The notes below the pieces were generated by a model that saw only the letters and a list, made by a program, of their open reading frames with translations, was not told the DNA's origin and did not search any database. From the NCBI RefSeq assembly GCF_002015085.1, contig NZ_MUXW01000011.1:56291-84659 (forward strand): DNA of 28,369 nucleotides, read 5' to 3'. Numbering within the stretch: the stretch's first letter is position 1; each line of letters starts with the position of its first letter. Source of the stretch: Glaesserella parasuis. GTDB taxonomy: Bacteria > Pseudomonadota > Gammaproteobacteria > Enterobacterales > Pasteurellaceae. Below are positions 1 to 6,789 of the stretch, one piece after another. The translations under genes were made by a program, and so were the position numbers.

Positions 1-203
1 GTCTTAGATGTGTAACCGTTATGTGCATTTTTACCTTTTCTAGGCTGATGTTTTTCATAACCAAGATGGTCGGTCAGTTCACCATTTAACGCAGCCTCGA
101 CGGTGATTTTCTTGAGCATCCGTGAAAATTGATTGAGGTCTTCTGGTGTTTTTAGGTTTTTGGCAAATTCCGCTGCCAAGGCGTGAAGTTGTTTTTCGTT
201 CAT
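1..203 (-). CDS. IS256-family (mutator-type) transposase, N-terminal part
   Basis: The frame starts at ATG 203 and stays open to the window edge, about 67 codons. The start reads MNEKQLHALAAEF and continues through LNQFSRMLKK, VEAALNGELTDHLGYEKH and KGKNAHNGY. The pattern of a short helical start followed by an ELTDHLGY-type block and a GKN.RNGY-type block is typical of IS256-family transposase N-termini. The DDE catalytic domain lies outside the window. Unlike the right-hand copy, this copy has five A's at codons 15-16 and is in frame, so it could be the active one. Confidence 0.85.
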   Translation of the reverse strand, partial: MNEKQLHALAAEFAKNLKTPEDLNQFSRMLKKITVEAALNGELTDHLGYEKHQPRKGKNAHNGYTSK

Positions 204-271
204 AATAAAATACCTGTGTCTGAATGTATTATCTCAGAAACAGGTATTTACACAAATTGTGGGAGAGGCTC
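1..271 (-). mobile_element. IS256-family insertion sequence, 5' end (left copy)
   Basis: The first 271 bases match, as reverse complement, the sequence from 28156 to the window's right edge. Similarity stops exactly at GAGCC (267-271 here, 28156-28160 there), which marks the element's terminal end. Transposase reads leftward out of the window. The insertion cut an integrase gene, of which the first 61 codons remain on the right. The outer end and the target duplication lie outside the window. Family assignment rests on the transposase N-terminus. Confidence 0.85.
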
Positions 272-456
272 CTCCCTAAGCCTATTTCAGTTCTATTTTT
301 TGTGTATGGTTTATAGTAATTAAAACGCCACAATTTCGCCCCATTTGGCTTTACAAGTAAAAACAAGCCTCCGCCATCAGTTAAAGGATATTTTTTATCT
401 TTGGGTTTGGCGTTTGCTATTTCTGTGTTTGTAAGTGGTTTTGTAGTTCTAGCCAT
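272..456 (-). pseudogene. P4-type integrase, truncated by the IS (N-terminal 61 codons)
   Basis: ATG 456 is preceded by AAGGTG at good spacing; an in-frame GTG at 465 is less likely. The product begins MARTTKPLTNTEIANAKP and includes YPLTDGGGLFLLVKPNGAKLW and EIGLG, the N-terminal DUF4102-type domain of P4-like tyrosine recombinases. The expected continuation after GLG (S-Y-P) is replaced by IS sequence at 271. The remnant sits 177 bp from an ssrA attachment core (633-652), the same direction and nearly the same distance as the intact integrase has from its core (about 200 bp). It is therefore the integrase of a second element inserted at the same site. It is clearly different in sequence from the intact one. 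The catalytic domain is lost from this window. Confidence 0.85.
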
Positions 457-466
457 AACTGTCACC

Positions 467-521
467 TTAGTAGGACGGCTTTTGCTATATATGAGAGCGA
501 TCCTACTAAACGTCCTACTAA
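467..521. promoter_or_regulatory. Operator-like repeats upstream of the truncated integrase
   Basis: TCCTACTAA occurs at 501-509 and 513-521 (12 bp apart), with its inverse TTAGTAGGA at 467-475 just upstream of the integrase start. Repeats of this kind over an integrase promoter suggest binding by an excisionase or AlpA-type regulator, or by the integrase itself. The binding protein cannot be identified. Confidence 0.4.
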
Positions 522-536
522 AAGTCTATTATTTCC

Positions 537-630
537 GTTTACGTCGAGTTACATTAAGAGAAATAAAAAAGCCTTGAAAGGTTGATTTTCAAGGCTTCTT
601 GTTACGTTCGTTTACGTTGGTTTATGTCGA
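537..630. repeat. Probable integrase arm-type repeats of the left element
   Basis: GTTACGTTCG, TTTACGTTGG and TTTATGTCGA follow one another at 601-630 with a 10-bp period, directly beside the attachment core. Related copies GTTTACGTCGA and GTTACATTA lie near 537-556. One repeat per helical turn fits arm sites of a tyrosine recombinase. They differ from the GTTACATCA repeats of the intact island, in line with a different integrase. Confidence 0.45.
569..597 (-). terminator. Rho-independent terminator, leftward
   Basis: A perfect 11-bp stem (569-579 with 587-597) on AAGCCTTGAAA has a 7-base loop. On the minus strand it is followed by a T-rich run (complement of AAATAAAAAA at 561-570). It lies between the ssrA-type core at 633-652 and the truncated integrase, so it would insulate that gene from upstream leftward transcription. 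Confidence 0.7.
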
Positions 631-632
631 TT

Positions 633-652
633 TGGTGGAGCTGGGGGGATTT
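633..652. other. Attachment site core (ssrA 3'-end duplication), island left boundary
   Basis: TGGTGGAGCTGGGGGGATTT here is identical to 11691-11710, the 3' end of the tmRNA gene including CCA. After it the sequences diverge (TTGAAAAT here, GAACCCCC in ssrA). A 20-bp direct repeat of a tmRNA 3' end is the usual scar of integration by a P4-type integrase. It marks the far end of the 11-kb island and also the insertion point of the neighbouring element to the left. Confidence 0.9.
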
Positions 653-712
653 TGAAAATAAAATAAACAATTGTTTTATAAAGATTTATTCTATTTTCGG
701 GATCTGTAAAAA

Positions 713-731
713 GTTACATCAGGTTACATCA
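713..731. repeat. Arm-type repeats GTTACATCA at the island's left end
   Basis: GTTACATCA occurs at 713-721 and 723-731, one helical turn apart, about 60 bp inside the attachment core. The same nonamer occurs three times near the other end of the island (11530-11583). Presence at both ends only, close to the cores, fits arm binding sites of the island's integrase. Confidence 0.6.
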
Positions 732-832
732 TTGCTATAAAATATGATTATTGATCTTTTTCGGACGGTAATTCAACTCCTTCAACACTGAAGAAATAAT
801 TTGATAAAAATCAAATATATTATTCACAAATA

Positions 833-856
833 AGAAAAGGGGCGATTGCTCGCCCC
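833..856 (-). terminator. Rho-independent terminator of the fic gene
   Basis: On the minus strand the stem GGGGCGA / TCGCCCC with loop GCAA (839-856) is followed by TTTTCTT. It lies 15 bp past the fic stop codon. Confidence 0.8.
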
Positions 857-871
857 TGCCTTGTGTATTCA

Positions 872-2002
872 TTAAACTCGCACCAAGTCCATCAACATAT
901 CAAACGAATACAGGGCAGATTTTCTGCCCGCCGCTTCTTCCTTTGTGGTTAAAATACCTTTTTCAACTAACAATTTTGTGAAACGTGTTGCTGTTGTACT
1001 TGGGATGCCACTCTTTTCAATAAATTGACTGTTTCTGAAAATGGGATTAGTGAAAATAAAATCCTGCGCCATTACCGCCCACTTAGACGAAAGCGTATCA
1101 GAAAAAATGCTTTTCATTTCTTCGTAAAGTCGGCGAATATTTTCGGCTATCTCTAAATTTTGCTTTGCTTGTGTTTCAATCGCATTCAAGAAAAATACAA
1201 TCCATTCATTCCAATCACCTGTTTCTGATACTCGTCTCATTAAATCAATGTAGGTGTTCTTGTTGTTTTCAAAATAGCCGCTAATGTAAAAATGTGGGGC
1301 TGAAATAATGTTCGCATTCCATAGCATTAACGTAATCAGCATACGTCCTATTCTGCCGTTACCATCTTGAAAAGGGTGCAATGCTTCAAATTCAAGATGT
1401 GTTACCCCTGTTTTTATTAAAATATGGTCTTGGTTTTCGTTGATATATCTAAACAAGCGATCCAATCCTTCTTCCAGTTTTTCAGGAGAAATCGGAACAA
1501 ACAGAATACTTTTCTTGAAGGTATCCGCTAAATAATTTTGCTCTTTCTTAAATTCCCCGGGTGATTTATTTGCTCCACGCCCGAAAGAAAGTAGTTGCTG
1601 ATGCATTCCTTTAAGTAGTGATTTAGTCAGCGGATAGCCTTCGCTCATTGCTTTTTGAGTATTTTTTAAAGTACGTTGATAAAGCACGGTTTCAATAATA
1701 TCTGAACGAACATTTACCCCATAAACACTTTTGCCATCTGTTTCGGGATAGTCTGCTTCGTATTGTAAAATTTCGTCCATTGTGCTGATAGTCCCTTCCA
1801 TTCTTGAAGAGATGACTGCTTCTTGATTCCGCAATGGGGCAAGCAAAATTTCCCCGTTGTGCATATTTTTCAGCATCTGATCATAACGGGCTATTGCTTC
1901 TATCGCTCCGGTCAACGCAGGGATAATTCCCTGATACTGAATGATTTCAGGTGGAAATTTGCCGTGATGATAAAACACGGCGTTGTCTAAATTAATGTTC
2001 AT
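872..2002 (-). CDS. Fic-domain protein (probable AMP transferase), satellite cargo
   Basis: Fic proteins usually transfer AMP from ATP to a target hydroxyl group. The core motif HPFQDGNGRIGR is complete, with catalytic His near residue 209. An N-terminal SSRMEG (about 65-70) matches the inhibitory (S/T)xxxE(G/N) motif, so the enzyme is probably auto-inhibited (class II). Residues 300 onward look like a winged-helix domain (STTATRFTKLLVEKGIL), as in the Fic/winged-helix subfamily of about 370 residues; length here is 376. ATG 2002 has GGGGA at good spacing; an ATG at 2014 lacks one. The gene stands alone between the probable origin and the island boundary, the usual place for accessory genes, with its own duplicated promoter unit and terminator. 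Its target is unknown; a role in phage defence or host interaction is inference. Confidence 0.88.
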   Translation of the reverse strand: MNINLDNAVFYHHGKFPPEIIQYQGIIPALTGAIEAIARYDQMLKNMHNGEILLAPLRNQEAVISSRMEGTISTMDEILQYEADYPETDGKSVYGVNVRSDIIETVLYQRTLKNTQKAMSEGYPLTKSLLKGMHQQLLSFGRGANKSPGEFKKEQNYLADTFKKSILFVPISPEKLEEGLDRLFRYINENQDHILIKTGVTHLEFEALHPFQDGNGRIGRMLITLMLWNANIISAPHFYISGYFENNKNTYIDLMRRVSETGDWNEWIVFFLNAIETQAKQNLEIAENIRRLYEEMKSIFSDTLSSKWAVMAQDFIFTNPIFRNSQFIEKSGIPSTTATRFTKLLVEKGILTTKEEAAGRKSALYSFDMLMDLVRV

Positions 2003-2021
2003 TTTGTTCCCCATTTTTTCT

Positions 2022-2172
2022 ATTTTTGGTTAGCTACGGTTATTGTCTCGTATTCATGTTAAACAAACAAGTTTGTAAACCATTTTTTGCATTTTTGGTT
2101 AACTACGGTTATTGTCTCGTATTTATGCTAAACAAACAAGTTTGTAAACCATTTTTCGCATTTTTTGGTTAT
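2022..2172. repeat. Two tandem 69-bp repeats upstream of fic, plus a partial third
   Basis: Units 2022-2090 and 2091-2159 differ at only four positions. A third copy begins at 2160 and stops after about 13 bp. Each unit carries the dyad ACAAACAAGTTTGT (2063-2076, 2132-2145). On the minus strand each unit could hold a promoter (TTTACA, 17 bp, TGAATA). They may be a duplicated promoter/operator of fic or iterons of the nearby origin. Confidence 0.75.
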
Positions 2173-2207
2173 CAAATGGGTATTTTTTAAAATATGTATA
2201 ATTCTAA

Positions 2208-2297
2208 ATGAGAATGAAGAAATCCTTTTGGCTTTTTGCTTCCCTTGGCTTTTTTGGCTGGTTATCGAATTTAAAAAAATTTTATGGATATATATAA
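2208..2297 (+). CDS. Possible 29-residue membrane peptide
   Basis: A short frame codes for MRMKKSFWLFASLGFF followed by GWLSNLKKFYGYI: a basic start, a hydrophobic stretch of about 15 residues and a basic aromatic end, like many small toxic or regulatory membrane peptides. TATAAT lies at 2197-2202, only a few bases before the ATG, and there is no ribosome binding site, so translation would have to be leaderless. It lies in the non-coding stretch between fic and the repeat cluster. The match may be chance in an AT-rich, T-rich sequence. Confidence 0.2.
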   Translation: MRMKKSFWLFASLGFFGWLSNLKKFYGYI

Positions 2298-2303
2298 AAT
2301 CTT

Positions 2304-2564
2304 TAGGAAAATTAGGAAAATAGGAAAGTTTTGAAAAATCTATTATTTATCAATACCTTACAAGCAAAAAACTTTCCTAAATTAGAAAATAATTTTAGGA
2401 AAATTTTAGGAAAGAAAATCTAAGCATTTTCAGTTTAGGAAAATTTTAGGGTATTTTAGGAAAATTTAGGGGCATTTTAGGAAAATAAAAATATAGTGAA
2501 TTTTGTAACTTATTGATTTATATATATTTACTATAAAAACTTTCCTATTTTCCTAACTTTCCTA
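2304..2564. other. Probable satellite replication origin (TAGGAAA repeat cluster)
   Basis: TAGGAAA occurs at 2304, 2313, 2321, 2396, 2407, 2436, 2457 and 2478. The inverse TTTCCTA occurs at 2373, 2541, 2549 and 2558. That is twelve copies in 261 bp, several within a longer TTTTAGGAAAAT context, plus near copies (TAGGG) at 2447 and 2467. The surroundings are very AT-rich. Repeats in both orientations next to a DUF927/helicase-type gene resemble the iteron origins of P4-like and PICI satellites. Assignment as an origin is inference from structure and position. Confidence 0.65.
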
Positions 2565-2611
2565 AATGTTTTATTATCCTGCCTGTTTAAATTCGTTTTT
2601 TTGGCAATAAA

Positions 2612-2635
2612 AAAGCAAGGCGAAAACCTTGCTTT
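2612..2635 (-). terminator. Terminator of the leftward early operon
   Basis: Stem AAAGCAAGG / CCTTGCTTT (2612-2620 with 2627-2635), followed on the minus strand by TTTTTTATT. It starts 5 bp after the DUF927 gene's stop codon and separates it from the repeat cluster. Confidence 0.85.
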
Positions 2636-2640
2636 GCCAC

Positions 2641-4824
2641 TTAATTATCATTCTCATTTTGTAGGAGCGGTTTTATTTTATATGCTCTGATTTTCTTTTT
2701 CCCTGCGATTTTCTGCGAGATGATGAACATATATTCATAATTTCGTTCTGGCTTTTCAGGTTTAACTAATACGCCCGAATTGGCTAAAATTTCGCAAGCC
2801 ATTTTTATGGGGTAATTGGTTAAAATCTCTTTGAAAGATTTTGGATAAATTAAAAAATGCTCTTCTTCTTTCCTCGCTTCATCGCCTAACACTCTAAAAC
2901 CTGCTATTTTGTTCGGGGTGCGTTGGTTCGGGTCAAATGGATATTCAATAAAGGACGCTTCATTTTCGTTAATCCAATCTAACAACGTTTCTATGATCGT
3001 TGTTTCTTCTCGGTTCTTCTCGCCAAAATCTTCTTTCCAGTTTAGAAAGTTTTTCAAAATGGCTTGAGCGTTTTCACCTTCTGCCCATTGGGTTAAATGT
3101 TTGGCAAGTTGTAGGGCTGTTTCTAAAATGGCAAAACGATCGCACGCCACCCGCTGTACTTGTCCGCTCATATTGCTGGTTAAGTCTAGCCATTTTGTTT
3201 TTATTGCTTTATATGTACTTCTGACTAACTCCCCATTCTCTGCAAGGAACTTTATCCACTCTCTACCAATTACGCCAAAATGCTCTTGTACTTTTTCGTT
3301 TAGGTGGTCGGCGTGGGCTTTGTTACTGCTGAATTGATGTAGATGTTTTGCTTCTTCCAGCGGTACGTTTAAAAGGCGGACTAATTGCCCTGCGTGGACT
3401 TTTGCCCCTTGTAGCCTTAGCTGGGTTTCTAGGTCTTTTTCACCCGTTGAAAATGCTGTAACTTTCCAGCGGTTTACTTCTCTATTTCCCCCTTCTTTTT
3501 TGCCTTGAATTTTGCCTGTTTCGTTGAATAGGTCATAGGCGATTGCTTCAAGGTTTTTTGCATCTTTCGCTTGCCCGATTTCGTCAAGGGTAATAAAGCC
3601 ATCATTTCGGGCCGTGGCTTCGTTCTTGATACCTACGGCGGTTGTACTCCAGCTTAAGCGGATTTTATCGGGGTTGCCATAAATACTATTTGCTATGTTT
3701 AACGTTGTACTTTTCCCTTTTGAGCTGTCGGCGAATAGATGAACGCCAAAAGATTCACGCCCTAAGATTGCCAACATTGGGGCAGATAATGCAACGGCTA
3801 CGCCTAACATCATCGAATGATTGCCCTTGAGATTATCCGCTATTTCTCTCTGCCAGCTTTCAAGGGTTCCGCTGGTGGTATAGCCTAAACTTGCCCCGCT
3901 TTTTTCGGTGAAGTAAATCGGGCTATGTGGTTCGCCTATCATTTCCCCATTGGGTAATAAGTACGCCCCATTTTGCCAGCCTGTTAATTTGGTTATTTTC
4001 CAGTTTTGTGGAACGGTTTTACTGATTGCGTGGAAGTGTTGGGCTAGATTTGCTGTCAAGCCTTGCCCTGTTGTCATTTTTAAACCGTTGGCTTTAAGTT
4101 GCTTCCAGCCTGTTTCGGTTCCAAAGTCGGCAAGGTGAACTGCTTCTAATCGTGGGGCTTGCTCGTCGGCATTCTGCCAGCTGAAAAGGTAGTAATATTC
4201 GCCTTGTGGATCTTTGCCTTGTCCTTTTAGCTCGAGGTTGTCGCATATCCATTTAGCCTTCTCATTGATAATTTCTCCGCTTTCTTTATCCACTATCGGC
4301 ACAATGTAAAATAGTCCTTCGCCGTTTTCATCATCTCTGTAATCGATATAAGGGACTTTTTTCGGGGCGTTATCCACTAAATTTTTTGATACTAGCTCAG
4401 CGATTTTCTGCGTTTCTTTGTCTTGTCTTAAGCGTTGAATATAGCCGCTTAAATCTTCGGTAATATCTCCTAAATTATCGGCAAATCGAACCGTTTCAAG
4501 CGGTGAGTTTTGGGCAATATTGAGCAAAAGGGCGGTTTTCTGTTCTTCGCTGATTGAGCCATAAACACAAAAGCGGATCATCTTTTGCGTTTTGGTGATG
4601 TTAAGCTGGTGAATTTCTTTAAGCTGTTTTTCGCCTATAACAAGGGGTAATTGTTTAGTATTTTTCCCCGTAGATTGACAAAGTAAATGCCATTCTTCAC
4701 CGTTGGCTGTTTTATTTTGTTTGTCATACCCTAAAGCAAACCAAGCCTTAGAGCCGATTAAACAAAATAATTCCGTTATTCCGTCAGTAGGTTGTTTTTC
4801 AAAAAAAGGGGCGTTATTCATCAT
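2641..4824 (-). CDS. DUF927-type P-loop protein, probable replication helicase of the satellite
   Basis: 727 residues. The C-terminal two thirds match the DUF927 type of P-loop ATPase: LGVAVALSAPMLAILG, a phosphate-binding loop ADSSKGKSTT near residues 365-374, an acidic Walker B strand FITLDEIG near 410-417, and the conserved STGEKDLE block. The N-terminal 250 residues contain no primase or zinc motif that I recognise. ATG 4824 follows GAGAG; a TTG at 4836 is less likely. It is the last gene of the leftward operon and abuts the TAGGAAA cluster, so a role as origin-binding helicase is likely. P4 alpha and PICI Pri-Rep proteins do this with a primase domain, which is not evident here, so host DnaG may be used. 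Confidence 0.8.
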   Translation of the reverse strand: MMNNAPFFEKQPTDGITELFCLIGSKAWFALGYDKQNKTANGEEWHLLCQSTGKNTKQLPLVIGEKQLKEIHQLNITKTQKMIRFCVYGSISEEQKTALLLNIAQNSPLETVRFADNLGDITEDLSGYIQRLRQDKETQKIAELVSKNLVDNAPKKVPYIDYRDDENGEGLFYIVPIVDKESGEIINEKAKWICDNLELKGQGKDPQGEYYYLFSWQNADEQAPRLEAVHLADFGTETGWKQLKANGLKMTTGQGLTANLAQHFHAISKTVPQNWKITKLTGWQNGAYLLPNGEMIGEPHSPIYFTEKSGASLGYTTSGTLESWQREIADNLKGNHSMMLGVAVALSAPMLAILGRESFGVHLFADSSKGKSTTLNIANSIYGNPDKIRLSWSTTAVGIKNEATARNDGFITLDEIGQAKDAKNLEAIAYDLFNETGKIQGKKEGGNREVNRWKVTAFSTGEKDLETQLRLQGAKVHAGQLVRLLNVPLEEAKHLHQFSSNKAHADHLNEKVQEHFGVIGREWIKFLAENGELVRSTYKAIKTKWLDLTSNMSGQVQRVACDRFAILETALQLAKHLTQWAEGENAQAILKNFLNWKEDFGEKNREETTIIETLLDWINENEASFIEYPFDPNQRTPNKIAGFRVLGDEARKEEEHFLIYPKSFKEILTNYPIKMACEILANSGVLVKPEKPERNYEYMFIISQKIAGKKKIRAYKIKPLLQNENDN

Positions 4825-4879
4825 TTTTTCTCTCAAATTTTGATGAACGGGCGATAATTTCGCCCGTTGTTTCTCAGGT

Positions 4880-5131
4880 TTAACGCTGTTTTCTGCGTGC
4901 TTGTTTTTGGCGTTTTCTTGCCTGTTTTATGGCTCTAGGGGCTTTGTGTTTGGTTGCCCTGCTTTCGATTTCTGCCATTTTAAACAAGCGTTTAAATCGC
5001 CTAAATTCATCAGCATTTTGCATTTCGTCGATATGCTCAAGATCACCAAATTTTTCTTGAAATAAAGCCTCATCACTTGCGAAAAATTCTATTTCCGTTC
5101 CGTCAGGCAGTTTAATTCTATGGGTTAGCAT
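4880..5131 (-). CDS. Small hypothetical protein with a strongly basic C-terminus
   Basis: 83 residues, not recognised. The first 45 residues are acidic (DGTEIEFFASDEALFQEKFG). The last 30 are rich in Lys and Arg (IKQARKRQKQARRKQR), which suggests binding to nucleic acid. ATG 5131 has a strong AAGGGGG site that lies inside the end of the upstream gene; the two overlap by 14 bp, so they are translationally coupled. It stands 55 bp upstream of the DUF927 gene in the same operon. Confidence 0.65.
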   Translation of the reverse strand: MLTHRIKLPDGTEIEFFASDEALFQEKFGDLEHIDEMQNADEFRRFKRLFKMAEIESRATKHKAPRAIKQARKRQKQARRKQR

Positions 5132-5615
5132 TGGATCCCCCTTGTAACATTGACTGTAAGCGGTTTACTTCATCGCTAATATGCTGCAAATAAACGTGGT
5201 GAACGTGGCTTAATGCGTTAATTTCATTAAGTAGGTAATCTTTGTCGCAAGTGCGCAAAAGGCTGGTGTAATTTTCATAAACATTCACCAATGCTTTTTC
5301 AGTTTCAACGGCTAACACAATTTTTTCGCACTGCTCAATAATTTCCGGAAGTTCCGAGGGAAGAGATTCGCAACAAGCGGTTTGTTTCATTGAACTTTTT
5401 GTAAAACTGGGTTCATCAAGGGCAAGCACTAATTCATCAAGGGTATTACGGTAAATGCCGGCATTCAGTCTGATTTGAGCTTTAGCGCGTGTTTGTTCGG
5501 CTTCACTGCTGTTTTCGTTGAGCAAAGTTTCACAATGACGAATCACCGAATCAATACAGGTTACAACGCCTAAATCAACAAGGCGCATTTTTTGATTAAG
5601 GATTGGATTATGCAT
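5118..5615 (-). CDS. Hypothetical helical protein, satellite early operon
   Basis: 165 residues, mainly helical, no recognised domain. Four Cys residues (20, 28 and a CC pair in the middle) have no clear metal-site spacing. ATG 5615 follows AAGGGGGG; the start overlaps the end of the Icd-like gene by 8 bp (ATGCATAA). The gene contains a full uptake signal ACAAGCGGT at 5373-5381. Function unknown; position implies an early or replication-linked role. Confidence 0.65.
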   Translation of the reverse strand: MHNPILNQKMRLVDLGVVTCIDSVIRHCETLLNENSSEAEQTRAKAQIRLNAGIYRNTLDELVLALDEPSFTKSSMKQTACCESLPSELPEIIEQCEKIVLAVETEKALVNVYENYTSLLRTCDKDYLLNEINALSHVHHVYLQHISDEVNRLQSMLQGGSNANP

Positions 5616-6174
5616 AAATCCCCCCTTTTACTTGGTTGCAAGCGGTGAGATTGTCGTTAAATCTTGCAATGCATAGGGTATTATTTGAGAGTTGTAAGCG
5701 TTGGCGTGCTTCTGCTTCTGAGTTGGCACGAATGCGAATAGTTAGGCGGTTTTTGCCTAATAGTAGAAATTTGTAGATCATTGCTGATAGCTCCGTGTAA
5801 AAATTAATTGAGGCTATCGCTTCAGTTTCGAGGCTGATTGGGCGATAGCGTGCAACGGGCTCGAAAACTGCGATACACGGAACGCAGCAAAGGGCGAAAC
5901 CTTTCCCGCTACACGCTACCATAGAGAGAAGAACGCTTAAGGCGTTTTCTTTGGGTGTGCGTGTGCAACGAATAAAAAAAGCACGAGTTAAAGGCGTGCT
6001 ATTATTCGCCGTGTATCTATTCGAGTTTCGAGGCTCGGCTTCCGATTTTGCGAAAGCGCAAATAGCATACGGCGAATGATTTTGACTTGTCAATGGTAAT
6101 CTTGAAATTTCTTGCATTTTAGCAGAAATTTGATTAGATTGTTTTTCATTCTGAAATAAATGTAAGAATTTCAT
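5608..6174 (-). CDS. Icd-like / Ash-family phage protein
   Basis: 188 residues. The middle (KSEAEPRNSNRYTANN, then TPLTRAFFIRCTRTPKENAL, then VLLSMVACSGKGFALC) is the recurrent segment found in Ash-family and Icd-like cell-division-inhibitor ORFs of P4-like and P1-like elements. The C-terminal part (MIYKFLLLGKNRLTIRIRA, then SEAEARQRLQL) is a small alpha/beta unit seen at the end of Icd-like proteins. ATG 6174 follows AGAGAG. In P1 and P4 such frames overlap the C4/CI antisense RNA, so the conserved middle part may reflect RNA structure more than protein function. A shorter product starting at the internal ATG before YKFLLLG is possible. Confidence 0.6.
   Translation of the reverse strand: MKFLHLFQNEKQSNQISAKMQEISRLPLTSQNHSPYAICAFAKSEAEPRNSNRYTANNSTPLTRAFFIRCTRTPKENALSVLLSMVACSGKGFALCCVPCIAVFEPVARYRPISLETEAIASINFYTELSAMIYKFLLLGKNRLTIRIRANSEAEARQRLQLSNNTLCIARFNDNLTACNQVKGGIYA
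5998..6077 (-). other. C4-like structured RNA candidate inside the Icd-like ORF
   Basis: ATTCGCCGT (6004-6012) pairs with ACGGCGAAT (6069-6077). TGCTATT (5998-6004) pairs with AATAGCA (6061-6067). These two pairings cross, so they are either a pseudoknot or alternatives. A perfect 6-bp hairpin TTTGCG-AAAG-CGCAAA (6047-6062) lies between. AGTTTCGAGGCT is repeated at 6024-6035 and 5824-5835, exactly 200 bp apart. P4 CI and P1 C4 antisense RNAs sit in the same place relative to Icd/Ash-type frames. Confidence 0.35.
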
Positions 6175-6213
6175 TTTTACTCTCTACTTTTTAGAAATTA
6201 TTTGTTACTTAAG

Positions 6214-6246
6214 CCGCTTATAGAAAATTCTGTGAGCGGTTTTTTT
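6214..6246 (+). terminator. Hairpin with T-tract, rightward
   Basis: CCGCTTATAGAA at 6214-6225 can pair with TTCTGTGAGCGG (6228-6239) with a few G-T pairs, followed by seven T's on the plus strand. It lies between the Ogr-like and Icd-like genes, both on the minus strand. It would therefore block antisense transcription rather than the operon. It resembles a degenerate inverted pair of uptake signals. Confidence 0.4.
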
Positions 6247-6251
6247 ATGGA

Positions 6252-6473
6252 TTATGATGAAGTTCTACGTATTTTGTTTATGGTGCCACCGGTTAAAACT
6301 AACGGCTTGTATTCTGCAATTTCAATTTCTTTCACTTCTGCGAATGCTTTTGCTTTAATCCCACAGTCAAAACAATACAAAAAAGCCTCGGTAGTCGTTT
6401 CAGTCATAGATTGTGAACTGCGAATTGCCATTCTTTTACGGCATTTGGGGCATTTAAGTGTAAGCCCTGTCAT
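6252..6473 (-). CDS. Ogr/Delta-like zinc-finger protein (first copy)
   Basis: 73 residues. Four cysteines (8, 11, 34, 37) are spaced C-X2-C-X22-C-X2-C. The first knuckle and the 22-residue gap are those of the Ogr/Delta family, P2/P4 activators of late promoters; the second knuckle is X2 where the family has X4. The surrounding pattern (LKCPKCRKRMAIRSSQSM, then FLYCFDCG) supports the family. The start overlaps the stop of the AlpA-like gene (TAATG), so they are translationally coupled. Its place in the early operon differs from the second copy at 10030. Confidence 0.65.
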   Translation of the reverse strand: MTGLTLKCPKCRKRMAIRSSQSMTETTTEAFLYCFDCGIKAKAFAEVKEIEIAEYKPLVLTGGTINKIRRTSS

Positions 6474-6664
6474 TATTTCCCCTCCTGTTGTTGCTCTAAA
6501 AATGCTTTGATTTCTGATGTTTTATAACGAACAGAACGCCCGATTTTGATGGGCTTCGGGAATTGCCCCGATTTACTCCAGCGTGCGATTGTTGTCGGGT
6601 CTGTTTTGAATAGTTGACTGATTTCTTTCAGTGTTGAGTATGTAGAAAGTGTGATGGTTTCCAT
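6473..6664 (-). CDS. AlpA-like/excisionase-type regulator (early operon)
   Basis: 63 residues. A MerR-like winged helix fills the protein: TLKEISQLFKTDPTTIARW as helix-turn-helix, then FPKPIKIGRSVRYKTSEIKAFL, the typical AlpA/HTH_17 ending. ATG 6664 has GGGGA five bases upstream. It is the first gene of the leftward operon that ends with DUF927, downstream of two palindromic operators. AlpA-type proteins in satellites activate early or excision genes; here it may be both regulator and excisionase. Confidence 0.8.
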   Translation of the reverse strand: METITLSTYSTLKEISQLFKTDPTTIARWSKSGQFPKPIKIGRSVRYKTSEIKAFLEQQQEGK

Positions 6665-6755
6665 TAGTCCCCCTGTGCATTAATTGCGTTAAACGGTATA
6701 AAAAGGTTTTTACTGCATATTGTCGGGGTGGATTTTGGGGGATTGGAGAAAAAGA

Positions 6756-6789
6756 TTTCGGAATATTCCGAAAATTGTTGGAATATTCC
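6756..6789. promoter_or_regulatory. Paired palindromic operators of the early operon
   Basis: TTTCGGAATATTCCGAAA (6756-6773) is a perfect 18-bp palindrome. A second copy of its core, GGAATATTCC followed by GAAA, lies at 6780-6793. The centres are exactly 20 bp apart, two helical turns, so two dimers would bind on the same DNA face. A possible leftward promoter (CCGACA, 18 bp, TTTATA) lies between the operators and AlpA. The site probably binds the satellite's master repressor, perhaps the neighbouring 6809-7729 product. Confidence 0.65.

Noticed and set aside
2022..2564. CRISPR array
   Set aside because: Repeats are too short or directly abutting, without unique spacers of constant length, and no cas genes are present.
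3000..4138. Several frames of 60-78 codons on the plus strand
   Set aside because: All lie opposite the DUF927 gene, have Cys/Leu/Ser-rich shadow composition and no start signals.
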